A stretch of 8,718 bases of DNA from SZUA-217 sp036446835 (GCA_036446835.1 JAZFTT010000249.1:1-8718), one strand, 5' to 3'. Shown: positions 1 to 6,493, counted from the first letter of the stretch. Notes: generated by a model from the sequence alone, not told the origin. Numbers and translations are program-made.

Positions 1-1
1 A

Positions 2-388
2 GAGTTCTCATTCGGATCACCCGCCGACGCATCAGATGCAGACCGCGTCATCGAGGTAGATGCCAACGACAACTTCACATTCGGTCCGGCGGACCTAGTG
101 GTGTCGGAAGGCGAGACCATCACCTTCGTCGTAACCAACACCGGCAACCTCCCTCACGACTTCACTCTGGGTGATCAGGAGATGCAGGACGAACACGAGG
201 CCGAGATGGCCGCGATGATGGCCGGCGGTGAGATGGCCCACAGCGATCACAACGCCGTGGTCGTCGACCCAGGTGAGACACAGGAGTTGACATGGCACTT
301 CTCCGAGGCCGGGACATTCATCATCGGGTGCCACCAGCCAGGCCATTACGCGGCCGGAATGGTCGGAGCAATAAGCGTCGAGATCTAG
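2..388 (+). CDS. Cupredoxin-domain copper-binding protein, C-terminal part (5' end outside window)
   Basis: The frame is open from the left edge, so the true start and any signal peptide lie upstream. The visible part (about 128 residues) is a plastocyanin/azurin-like beta sandwich. It has an N-terminal strand rich in Val, Asp and Phe, then 'GETITFVVTNTGNLPHDF' with the first copper-ligand His (codon 155-157), and finally 'GCHQPGHYAAGM' carrying Cys (329-331), His (344-346) and Met (359-361). His-Cys-His-Met is the type 1 copper ligand set. Between the first His and the Cys strand lies a Met/His/Glu-rich loop (about 172-260) that could bind extra metal. Such proteins act outside the membrane in electron transfer or copper handling; which one cannot be decided here. 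A GTG at 98 would remove the first strand and is an unlikely start. Confidence 0.8.
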   Translation, partial: EFSFGSPADASDADRVIEVDANDNFTFGPADLVVSEGETITFVVTNTGNLPHDFTLGDQEMQDEHEAEMAAMMAGGEMAHSDHNAVVVDPGETQELTWHFSEAGTFIIGCHQPGHYAAGMVGAISVEI

Positions 389-413
389 ACGACACAACTC
401 CCAGCTAATAAAT

Positions 414-456
414 CGGGCGGTGGATCTATCAATATAGAGGTCCACCGCCCGGCTTT
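414..456. terminator. Bidirectional hairpin terminator between convergent genes
   Basis: An 11-bp perfect GC-rich stem (414-424 with 441-451) can be extended by a second 5-bp helix (425-429 with 434-438) across a 2-base bulge, closing on a 4-base loop. It lies 25 bases after the cupredoxin stop and about 100 bases past the stop of the convergent LacI-family gene. The + strand is followed by a short CTTT. The - strand is followed by ATTTATTA, a better U-rich tail, so it may stop transcripts from both sides. Confidence 0.7.
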
Positions 457-555
457 GCGGCGTGAGTGAGATCAATCCCTCGCCGAAGACGGACGGCTCA
501 CGCGCATGCAAGACGCCTCCCGGGCGCATTCAGTCGAACACTGCCCGACGGCCGA

Positions 556-1578
556 CTAGCTTGGGGCTCGCCCGGTACTGCCACGCACGGTGAGACGCGG
601 TTCAAGGGTCACATGCCGTGCCGATTGTCTGCCACCCACTACGCGCTCCAGCATCAGCTCCATAGCTGTCGTGCCCATGAGGAATCGTTGCTGGTGAACG
701 CTGGTCAGGTTTATGTGCTCGAACGCCGCGAGATTCGTGTCGTCATAACCGATGACGGAAACGTCATCGGGGACAACGATGCCACGAGCCGCCAGCCCTC
801 TTAGTACTCCGATGGCCGCCTGGTCGTTGGCAGCGAAGACTGCGGTGGGCATGGTGCCCGAACTGAAGAGATCATCCACTCCCCATATACCACCCGACTC
901 GGTGAACTCACCCTCGACCACTATTGCCCTCTCGGCAAGACCCTCGCCCATCATGGCTGCGCGGAAACCTCGAACCCTTTCACTCGCCCCGGCACCTTTT
1001 CCGCCGGTGATGTGAGCAATGTCGCGATGGCCGAGACCGACCAGGAGCTCGACCGCGAGACGGGCACCCTTGACGTCATTGGTGACGACACTATCGATCA
1101 CAGGTGACCTGGTCGCGTGACTCGCTGAGACCAGGGGACTCACCACTCCAATCTGGTCGATGGTCTCGTTGTCGACCGCTGTGCCAACCAGAATGATCCC
1201 GTCGGTTCGCATCTGGAGGAAAGTGTCGATCGCTTCGGTTTCGCCGTGAGGCGTCCGGTCCCCGGTATTGATCAGCATCTGGTAGCCATTGGCTTTGGCT
1301 GCCGTGGTTATCCCTTCGACGACATCGGTGAAAAAGGGGTTCCGGAAATCAGACACGGTGACGCCCACCACATGTGTCTTCTGACTGACAAGGCTGCGCG
1401 CATTGGCATTGGGCCGATACCCGAGTTCCTCTGCCGCAGCGAGAACTGCCGCTCGCCGGCGATCACTGACGCTGTCGGCGTTGTTCATTACCAGTGACAC
1501 CAGGGATTTGGAGACCCCGGCCTTGGCAGCAACGTCGTTGATTGTGGGCTTTCGAGTTGTGTCAGTCATGCCTCTCAT
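556..1578 (-). CDS. LacI-family transcriptional repressor
   Basis: A 340-residue protein of the usual LacI/GalR length. The N-terminal helix-turn-helix covers about residues 12-34 ('TINDVAAKAGVSKSLVSL'), followed by the hinge region 'LGYRPNANARSL' (52-63). The rest is a type 1 periplasmic-binding-protein fold that binds the effector ('VVGVTVSDFRNPFFTDVVEG', then 'AVFAANDQAAIGVLRGL' and 'DDVSVIGYDDTNLA'). The conserved Arg after 'TVS' in many members is Leu29 here. It is transcribed divergently from the dehydrogenase/ABC transporter operon, and a LacI-type palindrome sits on that operon's promoter, so it most likely represses the operon and may regulate itself. The inducer is unknown; a cyclitol or its product is inferred from the neighbours. 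The start at 1578 lacks a clear Shine-Dalgarno; an ATG at 1569 has GAGAGG only one base away, so the start is uncertain by three codons. Confidence 0.93.
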   Translation of the reverse strand: MRGMTDTTRKPTINDVAAKAGVSKSLVSLVMNNADSVSDRRRAAVLAAAEELGYRPNANARSLVSQKTHVVGVTVSDFRNPFFTDVVEGITTAAKANGYQMLINTGDRTPHGETEAIDTFLQMRTDGIILVGTAVDNETIDQIGVVSPLVSASHATRSPVIDSVVTNDVKGARLAVELLVGLGHRDIAHITGGKGAGASERVRGFRAAMMGEGLAERAIVVEGEFTESGGIWGVDDLFSSGTMPTAVFAANDQAAIGVLRGLAARGIVVPDDVSVIGYDDTNLAAFEHINLTSVHQQRFLMGTTAMELMLERVVGGRQSARHVTLEPRLTVRGSTGRAPS

Positions 1579-1610
1579 AGTTGTAGACGCCGAGAACTAA
1601 GAAAACCAGG

Positions 1611-1639
1611 ATTATCTCTTGACACGATCGGCGGTTCTA
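1611..1639 (-). promoter_or_regulatory. Candidate promoter of the LacI-family gene
   Basis: On the minus strand GATAAT (1616-1611) matches the -10 consensus at five of six bases. Seventeen bases upstream is a weak -35, TAGAAC (1639-1634). Transcription would begin near 1604, leaving a leader of about 26 bases before the ATG at 1578. It overlaps the oppositely directed operon promoter, so the two promoters may compete. Confidence 0.4.
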
Positions 1640-1648
1640 CCGTAGCGT
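1619..1648 (+). promoter_or_regulatory. Candidate sigma-70-type promoter of the dehydrogenase/ABC operon
   Basis: A perfect TTGACA at 1619-1624 is followed, after 18 bases, by TAGCGT (1643-1648), which fits the TAnnnT pattern of actinobacterial -10 elements. Transcription would start near 1655, just before the palindromic operator and about 66 bases ahead of the preferred GTG start of the dehydrogenase gene. Confidence 0.6.
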
Positions 1649-1658
1649 TGCCACCAGG

Positions 1659-1672
1659 TTGGAACGTTCCAA
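1659..1672. promoter_or_regulatory. LacI-family operator palindrome
   Basis: TTGGAACGTTCCAA is a perfect 14-bp palindrome with the central CpG typical of LacI/GalR-family operators (AACGTT core). It lies 10 bases downstream of the candidate -10 element, where a bound repressor would block RNA polymerase at about +5 to +18. The divergent LacI-family gene starts 80 bases away, making its product the natural candidate ligand. I saw no second copy in the window. Confidence 0.75.
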
Positions 1673-1720
1673 TGGATGGTTCTACCGATGCGAGTCCGCA
1701 ACGCGTTAGGTGAGAGCAAA

Positions 1721-2716
1721 GTGCTGATCGGTGTTATCGGAGTGGGGCGAATCGGCCGAAGTCACGCCGAAACTCTCAAGACTGTCTCTGAAGTAGATGA
1801 GATCATTGTGGCTGACATTGATCTCGACCGAGCACAGACAGCAGCTGCAGAGCTCGATGTGACATGGTGCAGGGGGAACGGCGAACTGATCGAGAAGGTC
1901 GACGCCGTGGTAATTGCCGCGGTTACGACAGCCCATGCCGATCTGATCATCGAAGCGACATCGGCCGGCAAACCCACGTTCTGTGAAAAGCCGATATCGA
2001 TCGATCTCGAATCGACACAGAGGGTTGTGGATCATGTCCATACAACCGGTGCGGTTGTCCAGGTGGGCTTCCAGCGTCGATTCGACGCTGGATACCTGGC
2101 GGCGCGAGACTTGGTGGCATCAGGTGGAATAGGAACCCTGTATGCCGTGCGGATGGCCGGGCATGATCCAGCTCCCCCTCACGAGTCCTACATACGTGAC
2201 TCCGGGGGGCTCTTTCGAGATTTTTCGATCCACGACTTCGATGCTTTGCGCTTCGTCACCGGCCAAGAGATCGTTGAGGTCTATGCGGATGGTGACGTTC
2301 TTGGTTTCCCGATATTTCGGGAGTACGACGACATCGACACCGGCTTCGCGATCTTGAGGCTCGAGTCGGGGGCACGCGGGATTCTGTCTGTCACCCGGCA
2401 CGACCCTCTCGGTTACGACATCAGGATGGAGTTGTTGGGCTCCGGTGATTCCGCGGTGGTTGGATGGGATGATCGGCTTCCCTTGCGCTCGCTGGAGCCA
2501 GGCGGACCAGCAGCACCGATCAATGGCTACAAGAACTTTCAAGAGAGATTCCAGACAGCATTTCACGCAGAGCTGGAGGCGTTCTGCGAAGTGGCAGGGG
2601 GCAAAGCCGACTCTCCATGCACGGTGGACGACGCTCAGAAGGCCCTTCGGGTCGCGGTGGCTTGCGACCTTTCCCTCGCCGAGAAACGACGCGTTCTCCT
2701 CACGGAGGTCGGATGA
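1721..2716 (+). CDS. iolG: Gfo/Idh/MocA-family oxidoreductase, inositol 2-dehydrogenase-like
   Basis: Probable NAD-dependent inositol 2-dehydrogenase, oxidising a ring hydroxyl to a ketone (inosose) in the cytoplasm. With the GTG at 1721 it has 331 residues, close to IolG. The Rossmann motif is at residues 7-12 (GVGRIG) and Asp32 at the end of the second strand suggests NAD. Catalytic-type residues are present: EKP (89-91, Lys90), then 'GGLFRDFSIHDFD' with Asp167 and His171, the same Lys/Asp/His arrangement as Bacillus IolG. The nearby 'VQVGFQRRFD' and 'HDPAPP' are also IolG-like. I prefer GTG 1721 because AGGTGAG (1708-1714) lies six bases upstream and the protein then begins right at the first strand. 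An ATG at 1676 would give 346 residues but lies only four bases past the operator. Related cyclitol or sugar dehydrogenases cannot be excluded. It is the first gene of the operon. Confidence 0.85.
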   Translation: MLIGVIGVGRIGRSHAETLKTVSEVDEIIVADIDLDRAQTAAAELDVTWCRGNGELIEKVDAVVIAAVTTAHADLIIEATSAGKPTFCEKPISIDLESTQRVVDHVHTTGAVVQVGFQRRFDAGYLAARDLVASGGIGTLYAVRMAGHDPAPPHESYIRDSGGLFRDFSIHDFDALRFVTGQEIVEVYADGDVLGFPIFREYDDIDTGFAILRLESGARGILSVTRHDPLGYDIRMELLGSGDSAVVGWDDRLPLRSLEPGGPAAPINGYKNFQERFQTAFHAELEAFCEVAGGKADSPCTVDDAQKALRVAVACDLSLAEKRRVLLTEVG

Positions 2717-2859
2717 TGGTGACGGTCGCCGGCGCCCCTGTGATCTGGGGAATCTGTGAAATTCCGGATTGGGACCACCAGATGAGGCGAATTGACGTGG
2801 CCTCGACGAGTTTTGAATACCTAGTCTGCGCCCCGATTGCTGAAGCCGTCGGAGCGTGA
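2713..2859 (+). pseudogene. Truncated IolE/inosose-dehydratase-like gene (sugar phosphate isomerase/epimerase TIM barrel)
   Basis: The start ATG overlaps the stop of the dehydrogenase gene (ATGATG, with TGA at 2714-2716) and has a strong GGAGG (2704-2708) four bases upstream, so translation is very likely coupled. The 48-residue product begins 'VTVAGAPVIWGICEIPDW'. This resembles the first strand and loop of xylose-isomerase-like TIM barrels of the inosose dehydratase (IolE) group, which usually begin with an AGAPISWGVCE-type stretch. Full members have roughly 270-300 residues; here the barrel core and all metal and catalytic residues are missing. After Met24 the likeness stops and a tail ('DVASTSFEYLVCAPIAEA') runs to the TGA, perhaps the original C-terminus joined by an internal deletion. 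It could instead be a small functional protein or an assembly error. The family call rests on recognition of a short motif. Confidence 0.6.
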
Positions 2860-2876
2860 CCGGTGATAAGCACCGG
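2860..2876 (+). promoter_or_regulatory. Small hairpin before the binding-protein ribosome binding site
   Basis: CCGGTG and CACCGG form a perfect 6-bp stem around a 5-base loop (ATAAG). It starts directly after the stop of the truncated gene and ends seven bases before the AAAGGAG of the solute-binding protein gene. There is no U-tract, so it is not a classic terminator. It may stabilise a processed mRNA end or shape initiation. This is inference. Confidence 0.3.
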
Positions 2877-2897
2877 AACAACCAAAGGAGAAACAGT

Positions 2898-3932
2898 ATG
2901 AAACGAAGCACTTGGATAACCCTTCTGGCCGTGCTTGCTCTTGTGATGGCAGCATGCACATCAGTCGACGACGCCTCACCCACGACGGCCGGCGGTGACG
3001 GTGGCACCGAGACCACCGGGGCCACCGGAGACGGAGGAGACGGAGTGGCTCAACGCGATTTCCGATTCATCGTGGTCAGCCATGGTCAGTCTTCGGATCC
3101 GTTCTGGTCGGTCGCAGCCAATGGTGCGAGCGCAGCCGCCGCCGACATGGGCGTGACCGTCGAGTACCAGGCCCCAGGAACTTTCGACATGGCTGCCATG
3201 TCGCAGTTGATCGACACGGCCGTAGCGAGTCAGCCGGACGGGCTGGTGGTGACCATCCCCGACGCCGATGCGCTAGGTGGAGCCATTGAAGATGCTATCG
3301 CAGCCGGGATCCCGGTGATCTCGATGAACTCCGGCTCAGACGTGTTCGCCGACCTCGGCGTTCTCGTCCATATCGGCCAGACCGAGTTTGAGGCAGGACT
3401 GATCGCCGGACAGGAGATGGCCAAAGCCGGCGTTACCAATGCTCTCTGCATCAACCAGGAGGTGGGCAACGCTGCGCTCGATCTACGTTGTCAGGGCTTT
3501 GAAGAGGGCCTCGGCGGCACAGTTAACGTGATTCCCGTCGACCTGGCCGACCCGACCGGAGCCCAGGCTGCGGTGAGCGGGGCAATCCAGGCGAATCCCG
3601 ACGTGAACGGCATTCTGACCCTCGGACCGACCGGCGCTGCGCCCACGCTCCTCGCCCTCGAGGACTCCGGTCAGCTGGGCACCATCAGCATGGCTACGTT
3701 CGACCTCAGCCCTGAGGTCCTGGAGGCCATCATCGACGGTGACATGTTGTTCGCCATCGATCAGGCCCAGTATCTCCAGGGATACCTGCCGATCGTCCTG
3801 TTGACAGTGTTCCTCGAAACCGGAGCTCTGCCGTTGGGTTCGGTGGATCGTGTGATTCTCACCGGTCCCCAGATCGTTACGGCCGAGAATGCGGCCGCTG
3901 TGATCGACGCTGCCGCTGCCGGAACTCGCTAG
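2898..3932 (+). CDS. Sugar/polyol ABC transporter solute-binding lipoprotein
   Basis: A 344-residue extracytoplasmic binding protein of the ribose/xylose type (Peripla_BP_4 fold). It would deliver substrate to the permease encoded downstream. The N-terminus is a lipoprotein signal: Lys2-Arg3, a hydrophobic core and lipobox 'VMAAC' with the acylated Cys at residue 20. A flexible Thr/Gly/Asp-rich linker runs to about residue 50. The mature domain begins 'FRFIVVSHGQSSDPFWS', a typical first strand and ligand loop, and continues with 'DGLVVTIPDADAL', 'GIPVISMNSGSD' and 'VNGILTLGPTGAAPTLLAL'. The start at 2898 is chosen because AAAGGAG (2884-2890) is seven bases upstream and the signal peptide then begins correctly; an upstream ATG-like extension would mask it. 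The neighbouring IolG-like gene suggests a cyclitol substrate, but sugars are equally possible from the fold alone. Confidence 0.93.
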   Translation: MKRSTWITLLAVLALVMAACTSVDDASPTTAGGDGGTETTGATGDGGDGVAQRDFRFIVVSHGQSSDPFWSVAANGASAAAADMGVTVEYQAPGTFDMAAMSQLIDTAVASQPDGLVVTIPDADALGGAIEDAIAAGIPVISMNSGSDVFADLGVLVHIGQTEFEAGLIAGQEMAKAGVTNALCINQEVGNAALDLRCQGFEEGLGGTVNVIPVDLADPTGAQAAVSGAIQANPDVNGILTLGPTGAAPTLLALEDSGQLGTISMATFDLSPEVLEAIIDGDMLFAIDQAQYLQGYLPIVLLTVFLETGALPLGSVDRVILTGPQIVTAENAAAVIDAAAAGTR

Positions 3933-3942
3933 CAGGTGAATC

Positions 3943-3972
3943 GATGAGGGGGTCCGTTGGGACCCCCTCATC
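3943..3972 (+). terminator. Strong intercistronic hairpin between binding-protein and permease genes
   Basis: A perfect 13-bp stem (3943-3955 with 3960-3972) around a GTTG loop begins 10 bases after the binding-protein stop. It is followed by ACTATCTTCG, a poor U-tract, so a partial terminator or 3'-end mRNA stabiliser is more likely than a full stop. Such elements commonly allow the binding protein to be made in excess over the membrane components. The permease gene starts 31 bases downstream. Confidence 0.7.
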
Positions 3973-4003
3973 ACTATCTTCGTGGAAGAAAACGGGGGGA
4001 TGA

Positions 4004-5071
4004 ATGGCAAAGGAAAACACAACTAGCCCGCCGGCAAGCGATGAGAGGATGCGAGAGACCAGCGTCCTCGGGCGGTTGCTGAGCCGCCCCGACTTCGGGG
4101 CGATCGTCGCCTTGATCGTCGTCTGGATCTTCTTCGCAATCGTCGCCTTTGAAAACAACTTTGTGAGCATGCAATCGACGGCTGCCATCCTCAATGCTGC
4201 AGCGCCTCTGGGCATCCTGGCGATTGCGGTTTCCCTCCTCATGATCGCCGGGGAATTCGATCTGTCGATCGGCTCGATGGTCGGCTTCGCCGGCATGATC
4301 CTGATGGTCCTGGTGACATCGACCTCGGTCGGGGGCTTCGGCCTCCCCCTCGGTATCGCATTGCTCATCACGCTGGCGTTGTCCTTGCTGCTCGGCTTCT
4401 TGAACGGGCTATTGGTAGTAAAGACCAAGCTGCCTTCCTTCATAATCACACTCGGCACGCTGTTCATTCTGCGAGGGTTGGCGATCGCTATCCCACGCGG
4501 GCGCACCAACCGAACCCAGCTTGGCGGCCTCGACGACGTGCCCGGATTTGACATAATCGATAAGTTGTTTGGAACAAAAATCCAGATCGCCGGCGGAAAC
4601 TTCGACATCGCCATCTTGTGGATGTTTGGCCTCGGTGCCCTGGCGAGCTGGTTCCTTTCGCGGACCCGAGTGGGCAACTGGGTGTTCGGTGTGGGTGGGG
4701 ACACCAACGCAGCACGAAATGTCGGAGTGCCGGTGGACAAGCTGAGGATCGGACTGTTCATGCTCACCGCCTTCGCCGGGTTTCTAGTGGCGCTGATTTT
4801 TGCGGTTCAGTTCAACGGGTCCGACTCCCTGCGGGGAACTCAGCTCGAATTCAGGGCGATCATCGCCGTCGTCGTCGGTGGAACACTGCTGACAGGTGGC
4901 TACGGGTCGGTCATCGGTGCAATGCTGGGCGCGGTCATCTTTTCGATGGTCCAGCAAGGCATCGTCATCACCGGAGTCGATGCCGACTGGTTCCAAGTCT
5001 TCTTGGGAGGCATCCTCGTAGCGGCGGTGGTCCTCAACAACTACATCCGGCTGCAAGCAGCAAAGAGGTGA
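4004..5071 (+). CDS. Sugar/polyol ABC transporter permease, RbsC type
   Basis: A 355-residue polytopic membrane protein of the ribose/xylose/inositol permease family (BPD_transp_2), forming the channel through which the ligand of the neighbouring lipoprotein passes. A charged cytoplasmic N-terminus (1-30) precedes the first membrane segment (about 32-48). Family hallmarks follow: 'GEFDLSIGS' at residues 83-91 with the next helix, then 'GFLNGLLVVKTKLPSFIITLGT', and near the C-terminus 'GGTLLTGGYGSVIGAMLGA', the region expected to contact the ATPase, then 'DWFQVFLGGILVAAVVLNN'. Length is slightly above Escherichia RbsC because of the N-terminal tail and a loop around 'TQLGGLDDVPGFDIIDKLFG'. The ribosome binding site is a G-rich run (3994-3999) five bases before the ATG. 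The stop is five bases before the ATPase start, consistent with translational coupling. Confidence 0.93.
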   Translation: MAKENTTSPPASDERMRETSVLGRLLSRPDFGAIVALIVVWIFFAIVAFENNFVSMQSTAAILNAAAPLGILAIAVSLLMIAGEFDLSIGSMVGFAGMILMVLVTSTSVGGFGLPLGIALLITLALSLLLGFLNGLLVVKTKLPSFIITLGTLFILRGLAIAIPRGRTNRTQLGGLDDVPGFDIIDKLFGTKIQIAGGNFDIAILWMFGLGALASWFLSRTRVGNWVFGVGGDTNAARNVGVPVDKLRIGLFMLTAFAGFLVALIFAVQFNGSDSLRGTQLEFRAIIAVVVGGTLLTGGYGSVIGAMLGAVIFSMVQQGIVITGVDADWFQVFLGGILVAAVVLNNYIRLQAAKR

Positions 5072-5076
5072 GCGAC

Positions 5077-5928
5077 ATGACCAACACAGAAGCTCCCATT
5101 TACGAGATCGAGCATGTTTCGAAGTTCTTCGGGAGCGTCATCGCGCTGAAGGACGTTTCTATGTTCGTCCGGTCCGGCGAGGTTACCTGTCTCCTCGGAG
5201 ACAATGGCGCCGGGAAGTCGACACTCATCAAGACGCTGGCCGGCGTGTACAAACCTGATGAGGGCGAGAATCGATTTGAAGGCATTCGGGTGGATCTCGA
5301 CTCCCCAAGGGATGCGCTGGAACTGGGGATCGCCACGGTCTACCAGGACCTGGCGATGATTCCGCTGATGTCCATCTGGAGGAACTTCTTCTTGGGCTCC
5401 GAGCCCACCAAGGGTGTCGGTCCCTTCCGGAGTTTCGATGTCGAGCTCGCCAAGCAGGTAACACGTGACGAGATGGCCAAGATGGGTATCGATATCCGCG
5501 ATCCGGATCAGCCGGTCGGGACCCTTTCGGGTGGCGAACGTCAGTCGGTGGCGATCGCCCGCGCCGTGTATTTCGGGGCCAAGGTGCTGATCTTGGACGA
5601 ACCCACCGCCGCGCTCGGAGTCAAACAGGCCGGAGTGGTGCTCAAATACATCATTCAGGCGAAACAGCGTGGCATAGGGGTGATCTTCATCACGCACAAT
5701 CCGCATCATGCCTACCCGGTGGGTGACCATTTCGTCATCCTTCGTCGGGGACAGGTGCTCGGCGACTACACAAAGGATGAGGTCCCGCTAGAGCAGTTGG
5801 TCCAGCTGATGGCCGGTGGAGCCGATCTTGAAGTCCTTTCGCACGAACTCGAGCAGGCTGCCGAATCGGATCCGGATCTCGAAGCAGCGGCCCGTGAGCT
5901 TCGCCAAGAGAGTGAGGCCTCGGAATGA
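5077..5928 (+). CDS. Sugar/polyol ABC transporter ATP-binding protein, single nucleotide-binding domain
   Basis: A 283-residue ATPase that powers the permease encoded just upstream. All motifs are intact: Walker A 'GDNGAGKST' (41-49), Q-loop Gln90 ('VYQDLAM'), signature 'LSGGERQ' (150-156), Walker B 'VLILDEPTAAL' (170-180) with Glu175, and the H-loop His207 ('FITHN'). It holds one nucleotide-binding domain, unlike the two fused domains of RbsA, XylG or MglA at about 500 residues. It therefore resembles the FrcA-like half-size group and presumably works as a homodimer. The last 40 or so residues are Glu/Ala-rich and probably helical, beyond the normal domain end. The ATG at 5077 has GAGGTGA (5065-5071) overlapping the permease stop. 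It is the last gene of the operon and faces a convergent gene 28 bases away; no strong terminator is seen in that gap. Confidence 0.93.
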   Translation: MTNTEAPIYEIEHVSKFFGSVIALKDVSMFVRSGEVTCLLGDNGAGKSTLIKTLAGVYKPDEGENRFEGIRVDLDSPRDALELGIATVYQDLAMIPLMSIWRNFFLGSEPTKGVGPFRSFDVELAKQVTRDEMAKMGIDIRDPDQPVGTLSGGERQSVAIARAVYFGAKVLILDEPTAALGVKQAGVVLKYIIQAKQRGIGVIFITHNPHHAYPVGDHFVILRRGQVLGDYTKDEVPLEQLVQLMAGGADLEVLSHELEQAAESDPDLEAAARELRQESEASE

Positions 5929-5956
5929 GCCTGTCGGGGATGGGCGTCCAGACTGG

Positions 5957-6493
5957 TCACCCGCCGGCCCAACTCCGAACGAAGTCGATGGTTTCCGGAT
6001 CGAGGACAATCGTCGAAGCCTCGTCGCGACGCCCAAGAACGTACTCGACGACCGCTGAGGCAAACATCTCCGACGGAATGCGCTCCCATTCCTCTCCGTC
6101 AAACCAGCCCGCGTCGGGCGGAAGTCCGACGCTCCTCAGGAATGAAGGTCGGAGTTCCTGATGGGACTCGCAGGCGAACTCCATATGATGGGCCCATTCG
6201 TGCACCAGGGAGGATTCGATGTGCAGGGCGGTAGCCGGGATCCTGAGGATCACGCTGCGTTCCTCCGGAATGTAGAGCGCCCGGTCATCGAGTACGCGCG
6301 CGCCGACGAGGGTTACCCGTCCGATACAGTCGGCGCGGTCAGGAAAACGGCTGACAAAGACCTCGAAAGTGCTGTTGGCCACTTCTCTCACGTCGTCCGG
6401 CGTGTCATCGCCGAAGAGGAGTGTGGGCATAGCGGTAGAACACGAGACGACCAACAAGGCGCCGACCGCGATGGCAGGCAGCCCGATTCTCAA
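5957..6493 (-). CDS. Small lipoprotein with HExxH zinc-metallopeptidase motif
   Basis: A 178-residue putative extracytoplasmic protein that I cannot assign to a named family. The N-terminus is a short lipoprotein signal with lipobox 'VVSC' and Cys18 as the acylated residue. The core has the zinc motif HEWAH (His98, Glu99, His102) in 'SSLVHEWAHHMEF'. Forty residues on, 'IPSEMFASAVVEYVLG' supplies Glu142, well placed as a third zinc ligand as in gluzincins, where a P-x-E-x-F-A stretch is common. Cys56 and Cys108 could form a disulfide outside the membrane. The mature domain is short for a protease; a compact peptidase or an inactive relative are both possible. The only in-frame start near the signal is TTG at 6493, with GGAG (6507-6504) ten bases upstream, so the start is moderately certain. 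It is convergent with the ABC operon and divergent from the ACT-domain gene. Confidence 0.75.
   Translation of the reverse strand: MRIGLPAIAVGALLVVSCSTAMPTLLFGDDTPDDVREVANSTFEVFVSRFPDRADCIGRVTLVGARVLDDRALYIPEERSVILRIPATALHIESSLVHEWAHHMEFACESHQELRPSFLRSVGLPPDAGWFDGEEWERIPSEMFASAVVEYVLGRRDEASTIVLDPETIDFVRSWAGG

Noticed and set aside
460..503. 7-bp inverted repeat GCGTGAG/CTCACGC between the cupredoxin and LacI-family genes
   Set aside because: The arms are 30 bases apart with no U-tract, and the adjacent 414-451 hairpin explains termination better.
2120..3025. Long minus-strand open frame of about 300 codons antisense to the dehydrogenase and binding-protein start
   Set aside because: It lies across well-supported genes, its translation is Arg/Pro/Ser-rich with no recognisable domain, and such frames are common opposite high-GC coding DNA.
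3877..4767. Minus-strand open frame of about 296 codons antisense to the permease
   Set aside because: The plus strand clearly encodes an RbsC-type permease; the antisense product is low-complexity and has no domain.
4618..5076. Upstream extension of the ATPase frame into the permease gene
   Set aside because: The extension is out of frame with the permease, is Arg-rich and unlike ABC proteins. The ATG at 5077 has a good ribosome binding site and gives a normal domain start.
5938..5965. Imperfect hairpin at the convergent junction of the ATPase and lipoprotein genes
   Set aside because: The stem has several mismatches, no U-tract, and overlaps the end of the lipoprotein coding region, so it is too weak to call a terminator.
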